Positions 43,800 to 52,392 of a stretch of 64,000 nucleotides of DNA are shown here, piece by piece. Location: the NCBI GenBank assembly GCA_017303905.1, contig JAFLBH010000005.1, positions 186,001-250,000 of the forward strand. Direction: 5' to 3'. The notes beneath the pieces are model-generated. The model was not told the origin of the DNA. It was given only the letters and a program-made list of their open reading frames with translations, and searched no databases. Position 1 is the stretch's first letter. Each line of letters begins with the position of its first letter. This DNA comes from Bacteroidota bacterium. Its GTDB lineage: Bacteria > Bacteroidota > Bacteroidia > B-17B0 > Aurantibacillaceae. The position numbers were made by a program, and so were the translations under genes.

Positions 43800-44420
43800 T
43801 TAATAGTTGATTTGTTTTATAAATTCTTTTACTAATTGCGTGTCCTTTGTACCTGGAATAATTTCAAATTTGGAATTGACATCGATGCCATAAAGCTTAG
43901 GGTGTTCAATCCTTTTGATAGTCTCCACATCCTCTATTCCTATACCTCCGCTCAGAAAAAACGGTTGTTTGAAATCATAATCCTCTAGGGCGTGCCAATC
44001 AAATTGCTTACCGGAGCCGCCATGCAACTTAGTTTTGGTATCCAATAAAAAATAATCGCAGACTTCGCTATATTTTTCCATAAACGCTTTATTCAGTTTG
44101 TTCTCTACAGAAAATACTTTAATCACTTTGACATGTTGATTGAGCTTTGTACACAATTGAGGAGATTCATTCCCGTGCAATTGCACATAATCCAGATAAT
44201 ATTTAGCCGCCGCATCCATTATCTCATACTCGTTGGCATTAACGAACACGCCCACCTTTTGTATCGAGTGATACATATCCCTGATAACATGATTATCCAG
44301 TGAACTGTTATAATAGCGCGGCGATTTCTTGTAAAATATAAATCCGAACAAGTCGACACCTGCGCCGGCCAATTCCACTATGTTAAGCGGATTGTTTAAA
44401 CCGCATACTTTAATTTTCAT
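43800..44420 (-). CDS. trpF: Phosphoribosylanthranilate isomerase
   Basis: A 206-aa barrel enzyme. The general base Cys is in KVCGLNNP and the general acid Asp in [35 protein letters not shown] and LSGGIG are family blocks. Its start overlaps the trpC end by 11 bp. TrpF is separate here, not fused to TrpC as in E. coli. Confidence 0.95.
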   Translation of the reverse strand: MKIKVCGLNNPLNIVELAGAGVDLFGFIFYKKSPRYYNSSLDNHVIRDMYHSIQKVGVFVNANEYEIMDAAAKYYLDYVQLHGNESPQLCTKLNQHVKVIKVFSVENKLNKAFMEKYSEVCDYFLLDTKTKLHGGSGKQFDWHALEDYDFKQPFFLSGGIGIEDVETIKRIEHPKLYGIDVNSKFEIIPGTKDTQLVKEFIKQINY

Positions 44421-45216
44421 GGCTTTGTATTAACTGATTAAATTTTGCAATAAAAGTCCTGCAGGCTTCATGTGGTTTGGCTTGTTTCATGAAATGTGAG
44501 CCAATTAAAAAACCATTATAACCTTCCTTTTTAAGCAGTAAAGCATCCTCAGGTTTATTAATACCACTCTCCGATACCAACACTGCATTGGATGGAAGTA
44601 ATTTTTTCATTCTTACGGAATGTGTAAGATCGATTGACATGGTTTTTAAATCGCGGTTATTGATGCCAATCACATCTGCGTCGCCGTAAACTTTATTTAT
44701 TTCTTCTTCACCATGCAACTCGAGCAAAACTTCCATTTTCAACTGATGCGCTAAACGGGTAAAGTTCTTTATTTCCTGAGACGTTAATATAGATGCAATC
44801 AACAAAACAGCATCCGCTCCAATGGATTTTGCCTCCAGAATCTGATACTCATCTATTATAAAATCTTTGCGTAAAACGGGACAATAATTAAACTTCCTCG
44901 CCAGTGTTAAATCGCTATTGCTCCCGCCAAAATATTTCGAATCGGTTAAAACAGATAAAGCACTGGCACCGCTCTGCATATAACCGATGGATATTTTTTC
45001 AATTTCAGCATATTTATTAATGATGCCCAGAGACGGCGACTGCTTCTTGAACTCCGCTATAATACCACTCTTGTCCTTACGCAAAAGATACTTTTTGAGA
45101 GATACGGAATCGCTTTCAAAATAAATGGAGGTCTCTAATAAACGAACAGGATAAAGCTGCTTACGTTGTTCAACTTCCTGTTTTTTGAAATCTACAATGT
45201 CAAATAGTGTTTTCAT
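44410..45216 (-). CDS. trpC: Indole-3-glycerol phosphate synthase
   Basis: A 268-aa barrel enzyme closing the indole ring. Catalytic Lys and Glu residues lie in IIAEFKKQSPS, PVLRKDFIIDEYQI and VLLELHGEEE. NNRDLKTMSID, VSESGI and GFLIGSHFM are typical. It overlaps trpD by four bases (ATGA). Confidence 0.96.
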   Translation of the reverse strand: MKTLFDIVDFKKQEVEQRKQLYPVRLLETSIYFESDSVSLKKYLLRKDKSGIIAEFKKQSPSLGIINKYAEIEKISIGYMQSGASALSVLTDSKYFGGSNSDLTLARKFNYCPVLRKDFIIDEYQILEAKSIGADAVLLIASILTSQEIKNFTRLAHQLKMEVLLELHGEEEINKVYGDADVIGINNRDLKTMSIDLTHSVRMKKLLPSNAVLVSESGINKPEDALLLKKEGYNGFLIGSHFMKQAKPHEACRTFIAKFNQLIQSHEN

Positions 45217-46199
45217 TTTTTAGTTATATTTTTTAATACGTTAAATGCTTTTCCGGAATCAATTGCTTCTTTACAGATTTCCACTGCCTGATGAAAAGGA
45301 GTTTGAGGCGAATAACAACAATATGCGGCGGCGGCATTAGCAAGCACCACATGTTTACGTTGATGAGTTTCTTTATTCAGTAATATGTTCACAAATATCC
45401 TTGCCGATTCTTCCATGCTATGGCCGCCCACAATATCCTCAGGCATTACAGCTTCAAAATATAATTCTGTGGGAGTGTAAAGTTTTTCGGATTGATTGGA
45501 GTAAGACTTAACCGCGCCGGTTAAACTGATTTCATCATACCCATCAATTGAATTGACTATCGTGTAGCGGATGTTTTGTGTTTGCAGATAGTAATGATAC
45601 AATCGTGCGGTTTCCTGATTATATACGCCAACAAACTTGGCCGATATATTAGCAGGATTGGTTAATGGTCCGATAAGATTAAAAAAAGTTCGGAAGCCAA
45701 TTTCCTTTCTTAAGGAGACTACACTGCTTAAAGCAGGATGGAATAATGGCGCATGCAAAAAACAAATATTGTTTTCATCGAGCTGACGACGCAACACATT
45801 GATGTCATTGGTAAATTCATACCCGAGATATTTTAAGATGTCGGATGATCCGCTGACTGATGTGGAGCCATGATTACCGTGTTTGGCAACGGGAATGCCG
45901 CTTGCCGCTAAAACAATCGCGCTTAAAGTGGAAATATTAAAAGTGTTTCTTCCGTCTCCGCCTGTTCCACATACATCCATTGTTTCTTGCTCAAATTCTA
46001 TTTTGATGCAATGTTCTTCCAGTGCCGCTGCCATACCACTTAATTCCTGCAGCGTAATTGGTCTTGCGCGATAGAAAGCCAATACAGCTGCGGTTTGAGT
46101 TGCATTTAACTCCTTTTGCATTAAGCCTGTCATCGCGGAGTAGGCTTCTTCTTGTGTGAGGGCATAGCCCTGTGATAATTTTTCGAAATATGTTTTCAT
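45213..46199 (-). CDS. trpD: Anthranilate phosphoribosyltransferase
   Basis: Transfers phosphoribose from PRPP to anthranilate (328 aa from ATG 46199). Motifs: VCGTGGDGRNTFNIST (PRPP loop), VAKHGNHGSTSVSGSSDIL, FLHAPLFHPA and RTFFNLIGPLTNP. A longer frame (343 aa) would require an upstream non-ATG start. It is separate from TrpG. Confidence 0.96.
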   Translation of the reverse strand: MKTYFEKLSQGYALTQEEAYSAMTGLMQKELNATQTAAVLAFYRARPITLQELSGMAAALEEHCIKIEFEQETMDVCGTGGDGRNTFNISTLSAIVLAASGIPVAKHGNHGSTSVSGSSDILKYLGYEFTNDINVLRRQLDENNICFLHAPLFHPALSSVVSLRKEIGFRTFFNLIGPLTNPANISAKFVGVYNQETARLYHYYLQTQNIRYTIVNSIDGYDEISLTGAVKSYSNQSEKLYTPTELYFEAVMPEDIVGGHSMEESARIFVNILLNKETHQRKHVVLANAAAAYCCYSPQTPFHQAVEICKEAIDSGKAFNVLKNITKK

Positions 46200-46271
46200 A
46201 ATGGAAATAATAAATACGTCGCAAGCTCCTTTTGAAGCTTGCATGATTAATTCAATACTATGTTTAAACGA

Positions 46272-46838
46272 TTAGGCTTTAAGCCAATTGCGGAGCAGGG
46301 TTTCTCCGTATTCAGAAAGAATAGATTCAGGATGAAACTGCACACCTCTCACGTCATACGACTGATGTTTCAGTGCCATGATTTCATTTTGCTCATCAAC
46401 AGCAGTAATTATTAAATCAGAGGTTAGCGCATTTCTATCCACTACCCAGGAATGGTAGCGGCCTACTGTGAAAGTAGCGGGACAATCCTTAAACAGGATA
46501 TCATTCCCGGTAACATGAATTGGAGTAGCAATGCCATGATAAACCGTATCCAGATTTTTTAGTTGAGCGCCGAAAGCTTCGCCGATTGCCTGCAATCCTA
46601 AACAAACTCCAAAAATGGATTTGGAAGAAGCGTATTGCTTAATAAGTTCAGGCATGATGCCTGCGTCCTTTGGTAATCCCGGTCCCGGCGATAAAAGTAC
46701 TTTATCAAATGCAGCCACTTCGCTCAAGGTAATCTTATCATTACGATGAACTTCAAAGGGGATTTCACTTACCTTTTCTACTAAATGCACGAGGTTGTAA
46801 GTAAAACTATCGTAATTATCCAACACTAATAATTTCAT
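46272..46838 (-). CDS. trpG: Anthranilate synthase glutaminase subunit
   Basis: A class I amidotransferase (188 aa from ATG 46838) supplying ammonia to TrpE. Nucleophile Cys in GVCLGLQAIGEA, triad His/Glu in FHPESILSE, LSPGPGLP near the N-terminus. The start overlaps the trpE end by 23 bp. It could also serve PabB elsewhere in the genome. Confidence 0.95.
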   Translation of the reverse strand: MKLLVLDNYDSFTYNLVHLVEKVSEIPFEVHRNDKITLSEVAAFDKVLLSPGPGLPKDAGIMPELIKQYASSKSIFGVCLGLQAIGEAFGAQLKNLDTVYHGIATPIHVTGNDILFKDCPATFTVGRYHSWVVDRNALTSDLIITAVDEQNEIMALKHQSYDVRGVQFHPESILSEYGETLLRNWLKA

Positions 46839-48255
46839 GGCTGATTTGATTTGTAATATTATTAAATTTTTCGGCATGCTGTACGGCTCTTTTTAAAGCA
46901 CGCCTTTTATTGTAAATTTCATTGTTCTCGCTCTCAGGATCGGAATTTATCACTATCCCGGCACCGGCCTGATAGGTTAAACAATAATCTTTACTTAAAA
47001 ATGTACGGATCATGATGGCGTGATTCACTTTGCCGCAATGCGAAATTAAACCAATGCAACCACCATAAAATTCCCGCGATGTTTGTTCCATTTCCTCAAT
47101 CAATTCCATCGCTCTGAATTTCGGTGCTCCTGACAAAGTACCTGCAGGAAATGTTCCGGTTAAAAGTTCAAAAGGACTAAACTCATCTTTCAATCGGCCC
47201 TCTACTTTGCTTACCAGGTGAATTACGTGCGAATAGAATTGTATCTGCGCCAGTTTTTTTACTTCCACCTGCTTGCAATACTTGCTCAAATCATTTCGTG
47301 CTAGATCCACCAGCATCATGTGTTCTGATTTTTCTTTTGGATCATGAAATAACTGAGCGGCGCTTTCAGTGTCTTGCGCATCATCACCGGTGCGTTTATA
47401 AGTACCTGCGATAGGATGAATTTCCGCCGATTGATTATTGATGACCAGTTGTGCTTCAGGGGAAGAACCGAAAAACTTATAATTCCCTAAATCAAAATAA
47501 AACAAGTATGGCGATGGATTTAAATTGCGAAGTGCTCTGTAAACATTGAACTCATCACCGGCGAATTTCTGACTGAAACGTTTTGACAACACCAATTGAA
47601 ACACATCACCGGCCTGACAATGGTATTTGGCTTTTTCTACCATGGCCTTAAATTCATCATCGGTACAATTGACCTCTTCACCACCAATAGCCGAAAACGG
47701 ATAGCATACTTCCTTTCCTGATTTTATCTTTTGTTCCAGATCCGACAATTGAATTTGACATTGCTTGTTGTCGATGGCGTGACTAATCAGATAAAGACTA
47801 TCCGATTGATGATCGAAGACCAACAGAAGGGAATAACAGGCATAATACATCTCCGGCAAATCCAGTTCTTTCTCCTTATTAAAACGGATGTCTTCAAAAT
47901 AAGGTATGGCATCATAAGCCATGAAACCAAATAATCCGCCATAGCAGAAATCAAACGGATACGTTTCGAATTCGAACGATTTATAAAATGCATTTAATTG
48001 CCGGATAATTTCTGCCGAATTAAATACTTTGTTAGAATTCTCTGCCAATTCTGATTTGGTTTTAAGTACTCCGCCCTTCAAGGTAATATCCGCAAGCGGA
48101 TTCAAACAGATATAGGAATAATGACCTACCCGTGAATTATAGTCACAGCTTTCAAGAAGCAATGGCTTTTGATAATGATCGCGCAGGTTCATGTAGAGCG
48201 AGACCGGCGTATATCTATCTGAGAGTATTTTCTTTATTTGTGTGTGTAATTTCAT
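46816..48255 (-). CDS. trpE: Anthranilate synthase component I
   Basis: The chorismate-using subunit (479 aa), first committed enzyme of tryptophan synthesis. The N-terminal LLLESCD corresponds to the LLES element that binds feedback tryptophan. The catalytic core has SPEAQLVI, HPIAGTYKRTG, EHMMLVDLARNDL, GTFPAGTLSGAPKFRAM, YGGCIGLI and QAGAGIVINSDPE. It is directly preceded by the trp attenuator. Confidence 0.96.
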   Translation of the reverse strand: MKLHTQIKKILSDRYTPVSLYMNLRDHYQKPLLLESCDYNSRVGHYSYICLNPLADITLKGGVLKTKSELAENSNKVFNSAEIIRQLNAFYKSFEFETYPFDFCYGGLFGFMAYDAIPYFEDIRFNKEKELDLPEMYYACYSLLLVFDHQSDSLYLISHAIDNKQCQIQLSDLEQKIKSGKEVCYPFSAIGGEEVNCTDDEFKAMVEKAKYHCQAGDVFQLVLSKRFSQKFAGDEFNVYRALRNLNPSPYLFYFDLGNYKFFGSSPEAQLVINNQSAEIHPIAGTYKRTGDDAQDTESAAQLFHDPKEKSEHMMLVDLARNDLSKYCKQVEVKKLAQIQFYSHVIHLVSKVEGRLKDEFSPFELLTGTFPAGTLSGAPKFRAMELIEEMEQTSREFYGGCIGLISHCGKVNHAIMIRTFLSKDYCLTYQAGAGIVINSDPESENNEIYNKRRALKRAVQHAEKFNNITNQISHEIISVG

Positions 48256-48270
48256 TTTTCAATTATTATT

Positions 48271-48365
48271 TAAAACAAAAAGCCCGCTGTAGAGGAACAG
48301 CGGGCTTCAAAATGGCCTGTATAGATAGGTAAATAATCTAGCTGTTCACAACATGTGTCGCGAAC
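48271..48365 (-). terminator. Tryptophan operon attenuator
   Basis: Read on the minus strand: region 1 GTTCGCGA (48365-48358) pairs with region 2 TTGTGAAC (48351-48344). Region 2 GAACAGC (48347-48341) can instead pair with region 3 GCTGTTC (48301-48295). Region 3/4 forms the terminator AGCCCGCTGT/ACAGCGGGCT (48306-48281) followed by TTTTTG. Region 1 begins at the last base of the Trp codon triplet, so stalling there frees region 2. This is a textbook three-way switch. Confidence 0.9.
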
Positions 48366-48400
48366 CACCACCAAGAATTATTTACAAATTGTTTTTTCAT
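48338..48400 (-). CDS. trpL: Tryptophan operon leader peptide
   Basis: A 20-codon ORF (MKKQFVNNSWWWFATHVVNS) with three consecutive Trp codons at 48373-48365, located between kynU and trpE and overlapping attenuator regions 1 and 2. The ATG is only 8 nt after a -7 promoter box. It is a sensor of charged tRNA-Trp rather than a functional protein. Confidence 0.9.
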   Translation of the reverse strand: MKKQFVNNSWWWFATHVVNS

Positions 48401-48408
48401 TAACGCTT

Positions 48409-48438
48409 CAAAAGTATTAAAAAAATCAATTCACCAAA
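48409..48438 (-). promoter_or_regulatory. Promoter of the trp operon
   Basis: On the minus strand, TTTG (48438-48435), an 18-nt spacer and TACTTTTG (48416-48409) fit the -33/-7 consensus. It lies in the 47-bp gap after kynU, so trp genes can be expressed separately from kynU. Confidence 0.65.
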
Positions 48439-48447
48439 AAAATATTT

Positions 48448-49710
48448 TTATAAAAGCGAATTTAAGATTTGTCCGAACCTGAAAATATCCTCGAAAGAAT
48501 TATATAAAGGCACAGGTGCACAACGTATTACGTTTGGTTCACGCCAATCCGGAATCACACCGTTTTCGATTAATTTATTGTACAATGGCTTTCCGTATCC
48601 ATTCGCAACAATTGAAATCTGACATCCTCTGTTTTCTTTTGGTGTAATAATTTCCAAGCAATTATTTTTTTGCTTGTTCACCTCTCCAACAATAAATTCA
48701 AGATAGGCAGTTAACCGCTTGCTTCTTTCCACCAACGCATCCATGCCTACTTCATCAAAAATATCTAATGAGGCGCGACATGCTGCCATTGCAAAAATTG
48801 GCGCATTACTCATTTGCCATCTTTCAGCCGTTTGCATAGGTACAAATGTTTTGTCCATTAAGAAACGGGTTTTCTTATCATGGCCCCACCATCCTGCAAA
48901 CATTGGCAAATCCGTATTCTTTAAATGTTTTTGGTGTACGAAGGCTCCCGCAACACTGCCCGGACCGCTATTCAAATATTTATAACTGCACCATGCAGCA
49001 AAATCAACACCCCAATCGTGCAATGCTAATTTTAAATTTCCGGCGCCGTGCGCTAAATCAAATCCTACAATGGCGCCTGCTTTATGTCCGGCTTCCGTAA
49101 TCGCTTTCATATCGAAAACCTGACCCGTAAAATAATTCACGCCACCAATCATTATCAATGCTAATGAATCTTTGTTCTTCTCAATCGCAGAATAAATATC
49201 TTCATGACGAATGGTATACTCACCTTCTCTTGGAGAAATTTCTATTAAAGCATCTTCGATAGAATAACCGTGGAATTTTATTTGCGATTGTAAAGCATAT
49301 TGATCGCTAGGAAACGCCTTTGCCTCACAAAGAATTTTATAACGCTGCTTAGTTGGTCGGTAAAAAGAAACCATCAATAAATGAAGATTAACAGTTAATT
49401 GATTCATCATGACTGTTTCTTCAGGAAGTGCCCCAACGATTTTTGCCATTTTATCGGTAAGAAATTCATGGTATGGCATCCATGGATGTTTAGCCAGGAA
49501 ATGCCCTTCCACACCAAACTTCGCCCAATCTTCCAATTCTTGCTGTATATACGACTGGGTTGTTTTAGGTTGCAATCCCAAAGAGTTTCCAGTGAAATAC
49601 ACTACATCTTGTCCGTTATGTTGTGGAAATAAAAAGCGTTGACGATAAACACTTAATTTATCAGCTTTATCACTTTGTTGTGCAAATTCTTTTGTGTTTT
49701 GAAAGTTCAT
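48448..49710 (-). CDS. kynU: Kynureninase
   Basis: A PLP enzyme (420 aa) that cleaves kynurenine or 3-hydroxykynurenine to (hydroxy)anthranilate and alanine. The PLP Lys is in AAWCSYKYLNSGPG; FTGNSLGLQPK, VGFDLAHGAGN and GWWGHDKKTRFLMD are family blocks. It sits directly upstream of the trp leader on the same strand with its own gap promoter downstream. It could feed anthranilate to TrpD or act in NAD synthesis; no other kyn gene is visible. Confidence 0.95.
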   Translation of the reverse strand: MNFQNTKEFAQQSDKADKLSVYRQRFLFPQHNGQDVVYFTGNSLGLQPKTTQSYIQQELEDWAKFGVEGHFLAKHPWMPYHEFLTDKMAKIVGALPEETVMMNQLTVNLHLLMVSFYRPTKQRYKILCEAKAFPSDQYALQSQIKFHGYSIEDALIEISPREGEYTIRHEDIYSAIEKNKDSLALIMIGGVNYFTGQVFDMKAITEAGHKAGAIVGFDLAHGAGNLKLALHDWGVDFAAWCSYKYLNSGPGSVAGAFVHQKHLKNTDLPMFAGWWGHDKKTRFLMDKTFVPMQTAERWQMSNAPIFAMAACRASLDIFDEVGMDALVERSKRLTAYLEFIVGEVNKQKNNCLEIITPKENRGCQISIVANGYGKPLYNKLIENGVIPDWREPNVIRCAPVPLYNSFEDIFRFGQILNSLL

Positions 49711-49744
49711 ATGATTAATTCAATTACAACTCATTTTAAAAGTG

Positions 49745-50215
49745 TCACGCAGAGGCGCGGAGCACGCAGAGTTTTTTATTAAAACTATTTATAATTTATT
49801 TACTATTCTATGAAATCCGTTCTTCATTAAATCTACATTAAAATTAACTAAAAGACCCAATTTAATATTAGTTAATCTCAAATAAGTGAGCAATTGTTTA
49901 TGATGCACAGGAGCCAGTTGTTCGATAGATTTAATCTCAACAATAACCTTCTCATCTACAATTATATCCGCTCTAAATCCCAAATCAAGCTTAAATCCAT
50001 TATACACTACCGGTATTCCACACTACTTCTTAAACGGAATTTTAGACTGACTTAGTTCGAAGCAAATAACCTCTTCATAAACACTCTCTAATAAGCCAGG
50101 ACCAAGCTGCGTATGAATCTTAATAAATAAGTCCAACAAATATCCTGAAATCTCATTCTCTGTCATAAAACTTTACCTATCATACAGCTCTCTGCGCCTT
50201 TGCGTCTCTGCGTGA
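49745..50215. repeat. Inverted-repeat-bounded GxxExxY cassette
   Basis: TCACGCAGAGGCGCGGAGC... (from 49745 to about 49771) and CTCTCTGCGCCTTTGCGTC... (50188 to about 50215) are imperfect reverse complements built of the same CGCAGAG units. They enclose only the broken GxxExxY gene. Such CTCTGCG/CGCAGAG flanks commonly accompany GxxExxY genes. Confidence 0.65.
49789..50166 (-). pseudogene. GxxExxY family (PDDEXK_3) protein with in-frame amber stop
   Basis: The full frame from ATG 50166 has 126 codons: an N-terminal part with LGPGLLESVYEEV (the GxxExxY motif), then TAG at 50025-50023, then in the same frame GIPVVYNGFKLDLGFRADIIV, VIVEIKSIE and LLVNFN, typical of the family. The stop falls where relatives usually have Gln (KKQ.GIPVVY), so CAG to TAG is likely. 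No frameshift is involved. It is a nuclease-fold family of unknown role. Confidence 0.85.
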
Positions 50216-50248
50216 AACTAAAAATTATATTGTTAGCTAACAAATATA

Positions 50249-50256
50249 TAACTTTG
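50249..50256 (+). promoter_or_regulatory. -7 box for hemL
   Basis: TAACTTTG matches TAnnTTTG and lies 17 bp before the hemL ATG. A TTTG at -33 is not evident. Confidence 0.4.
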
Positions 50257-50273
50257 CACCTAAATTTTTTTCT

Positions 50274-51554
50274 ATGAAAAACAGCAACTCTGCACAATTA
50301 TTCGAAAAAGCTAAAAATTTCTTCCCCGGTGGCGTAAACTCTCCGGTACGCGCATTCAGAAGCGTGGGCGGAACACCTTTATTTATTGAAAAGGGTAAAG
50401 GTTCGCATATTTGGGATGCTGACGGGAATGAATTAGTAGATTATTGCTGTAGCTGGGGTCCATTGATTTTAGGACACGCGAATGAAAAAGTTCTTAATGC
50501 GGTGGAAAAAACCATGCGTAACGGTACTTCGTTTGGAGCTCCGACACGCCTAGAGAATGAATTGGCCGAATTAATTTTAAGTAACAATCCATTTATTGAA
50601 AAAATTCGTTTTGTCAGTAGCGGAACAGAAGCAGTCATGAGCGCCATCCGATTAGCAAGAGGATTTACAGGCAGAAATAAAATTTTAAAATTTGAAGGAT
50701 GTTATCACGGCCACAGTGATTCTTTGTTGGTAAAAGCGGGTTCAGGTTTAGTTACTTTTGGTAATACATCTTCTGCAGGCGTACCTGAGAGTTTTGTTAA
50801 TGAAACTATTGTTGTTTCATTAAATAATAAAAAAGCAGTGGAAGAAGCGTTTGCGCAATTTCATAATCAGATTGCTTGCGTTATTATTGAACCGATTCCT
50901 GCTAACAATGGATTATTATTGCAAGACAAAGATTATTTACAATTCCTCAGAGATATTTGTACAAAAAACGGAACGCTCTTATTGTTTGATGAAGTGATCA
51001 GCGGATTCAGAGTAGGATTTACCGGTGCGGCGGGTTATTACAACATTAAACCTGATATTATTACTTATGGAAAAATCATTGGTGGCGGATTCCCTGTAGG
51101 CGCGTATGGTGCGAGTAAAGAAATCATGAGTAAAATTTCTCCGGAAGGTGGCGTATACCAAGCGGGAACTTTAAGTGGAAATCCTGTTGCCATGAGTGCC
51201 GGTATCGCGCAACTCAGCGAATGCTTAAAGCCTAACTTCTATAAAAAACTGGAAAGTAAAACTCAGAAATTACTAAGCGGATTATCGCAATTCAAAACAA
51301 AAAACTTTAAAGTGTTTTCAGTTGGAAGTATTTTCTGGATTGCATTTACAGATAAAGACAAAATTCAAACAGCAGAAGATATTGATGCGGATTCAATGCA
51401 ATACTTCCGTACCATGTACCATCATTTATTAGAACATGGTATTTACATGGGACCTTCCGGTTATGAAGTTGGATTTATGAGTGAAGCGCACAGCGATGAT
51501 GACATCACGAAAACCATTGCAGCTTTTCATAAAGCCTTACAACACGTACAATAG
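50274..51554 (+). CDS. hemL: Glutamate-1-semialdehyde 2,1-aminomutase
   Basis: A PLP enzyme (426 aa) that makes 5-aminolevulinate on the C5 tetrapyrrole pathway. Motifs: FFPGGVNSPVRAF, FVSSGTEAVMSAIRLARG, YHGHSDSLLVKAGSG, LLFDEVISGFRVG and the PLP Lys in ITYGKIIGGGFPVGAYG. It is monocistronic. The 3' end overlaps the convergent UbiA-like gene by 18 bp. Confidence 0.96.
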   Translation: MKNSNSAQLFEKAKNFFPGGVNSPVRAFRSVGGTPLFIEKGKGSHIWDADGNELVDYCCSWGPLILGHANEKVLNAVEKTMRNGTSFGAPTRLENELAELILSNNPFIEKIRFVSSGTEAVMSAIRLARGFTGRNKILKFEGCYHGHSDSLLVKAGSGLVTFGNTSSAGVPESFVNETIVVSLNNKKAVEEAFAQFHNQIACVIIEPIPANNGLLLQDKDYLQFLRDICTKNGTLLLFDEVISGFRVGFTGAAGYYNIKPDIITYGKIIGGGFPVGAYGASKEIMSKISPEGGVYQAGTLSGNPVAMSAGIAQLSECLKPNFYKKLESKTQKLLSGLSQFKTKNFKVFSVGSIFWIAFTDKDKIQTAEDIDADSMQYFRTMYHHLLEHGIYMGPSGYEVGFMSEAHSDDDITKTIAAFHKALQHVQ

Positions 51555-52391
51555 TAATGTTTGCAGAATAATTATTCCGTCCGTTAAATAAACAAAATAA
51601 TACGGATGGCGTTTTTCGTTGGCCTGAGTAATCACGATTACTGTTACCATAAAAATTAATCCGCGAATGACAATCAGGCTTCTTACCTCAATAAAAAAAG
51701 ACAGGATAAAATAAATCAGCATTAATCCTATTGCCACTCGCTTACTGTTCTTAATTCCAATAGAAACAGGGAATGATTGAGTTCCCTCCGATTTGTCTTT
51801 CACGTAATCTCTGATATCGAAAGGAATACACAGCGCGGCAATAAAACAGAATTGAGATATTACATATAGCCACTCGTCTTTGGTAAAAGCTCTTATGCCC
51901 GTAAATTCATTGTCATGAAACATAAAAGGAATAACAATGCAAACGGTGACCCATACAAATGCGATGGCAAATTGCTTCACGAATTTCACTTTTCGTAAAC
52001 TGAGAGGGGGAAGAAAATATAACAAACTTAAAAAAGCACAAATGCTATAAACAAATATACCTTCACTATAGGTCATAAAAATACGCCATACCACTTCCCA
52101 AAATCCGAAAACAAAAAGAATAGCCAGTGTAAAAATCCATTTCTTATTCTTTCTATACCAATGCAAACGATGATCCGTTGTAGGTAAAGTGCTTTGATAC
52201 ACACGCTGTAAATTGTAAAGAAAAAAAGCCGCGGCGAAATTTAAAATCGCGAATGAAAAAGAAGGTTGTGCAATGTTGTCAAAAATGAATGCGCCTTGAA
52301 ACGTTGAACAACAAACGGCAATAGCAAGAAATAAATTTGAAAAGCCGAAGAAATCAAAAAACGAGTTAGATATTTTGCTTTGTTGTGACAA
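51537..52391 (-). CDS. UbiA-like membrane protein, atypical
   Basis: A 284-aa polytopic protein with about eight predicted helices. FDIRDYVKDKSEGTQSFPV matches the second Asp-rich motif of UbiA prenyltransferases (DxxxDxxxD region followed by the conserved T-P-V-like element). The first motif, normally NDxxDxxxD, is replaced by FLYNLQRVYQS, so prenyl transfer activity is doubtful. The start appears to be TTG at 52391, with 1 bp between it and the rlmB stop; no ATG is available. Confidence 0.7.
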   Translation of the reverse strand: MSQQSKISNSFFDFFGFSNLFLAIAVCCSTFQGAFIFDNIAQPSFSFAILNFAAAFFLYNLQRVYQSTLPTTDHRLHWYRKNKKWIFTLAILFVFGFWEVVWRIFMTYSEGIFVYSICAFLSLLYFLPPLSLRKVKFVKQFAIAFVWVTVCIVIPFMFHDNEFTGIRAFTKDEWLYVISQFCFIAALCIPFDIRDYVKDKSEGTQSFPVSIGIKNSKRVAIGLMLIYFILSFFIEVRSLIVIRGLIFMVTVIVITQANEKRHPYYFVYLTDGIIILQTLLLYVL

Positions 52392-52392
52392 T

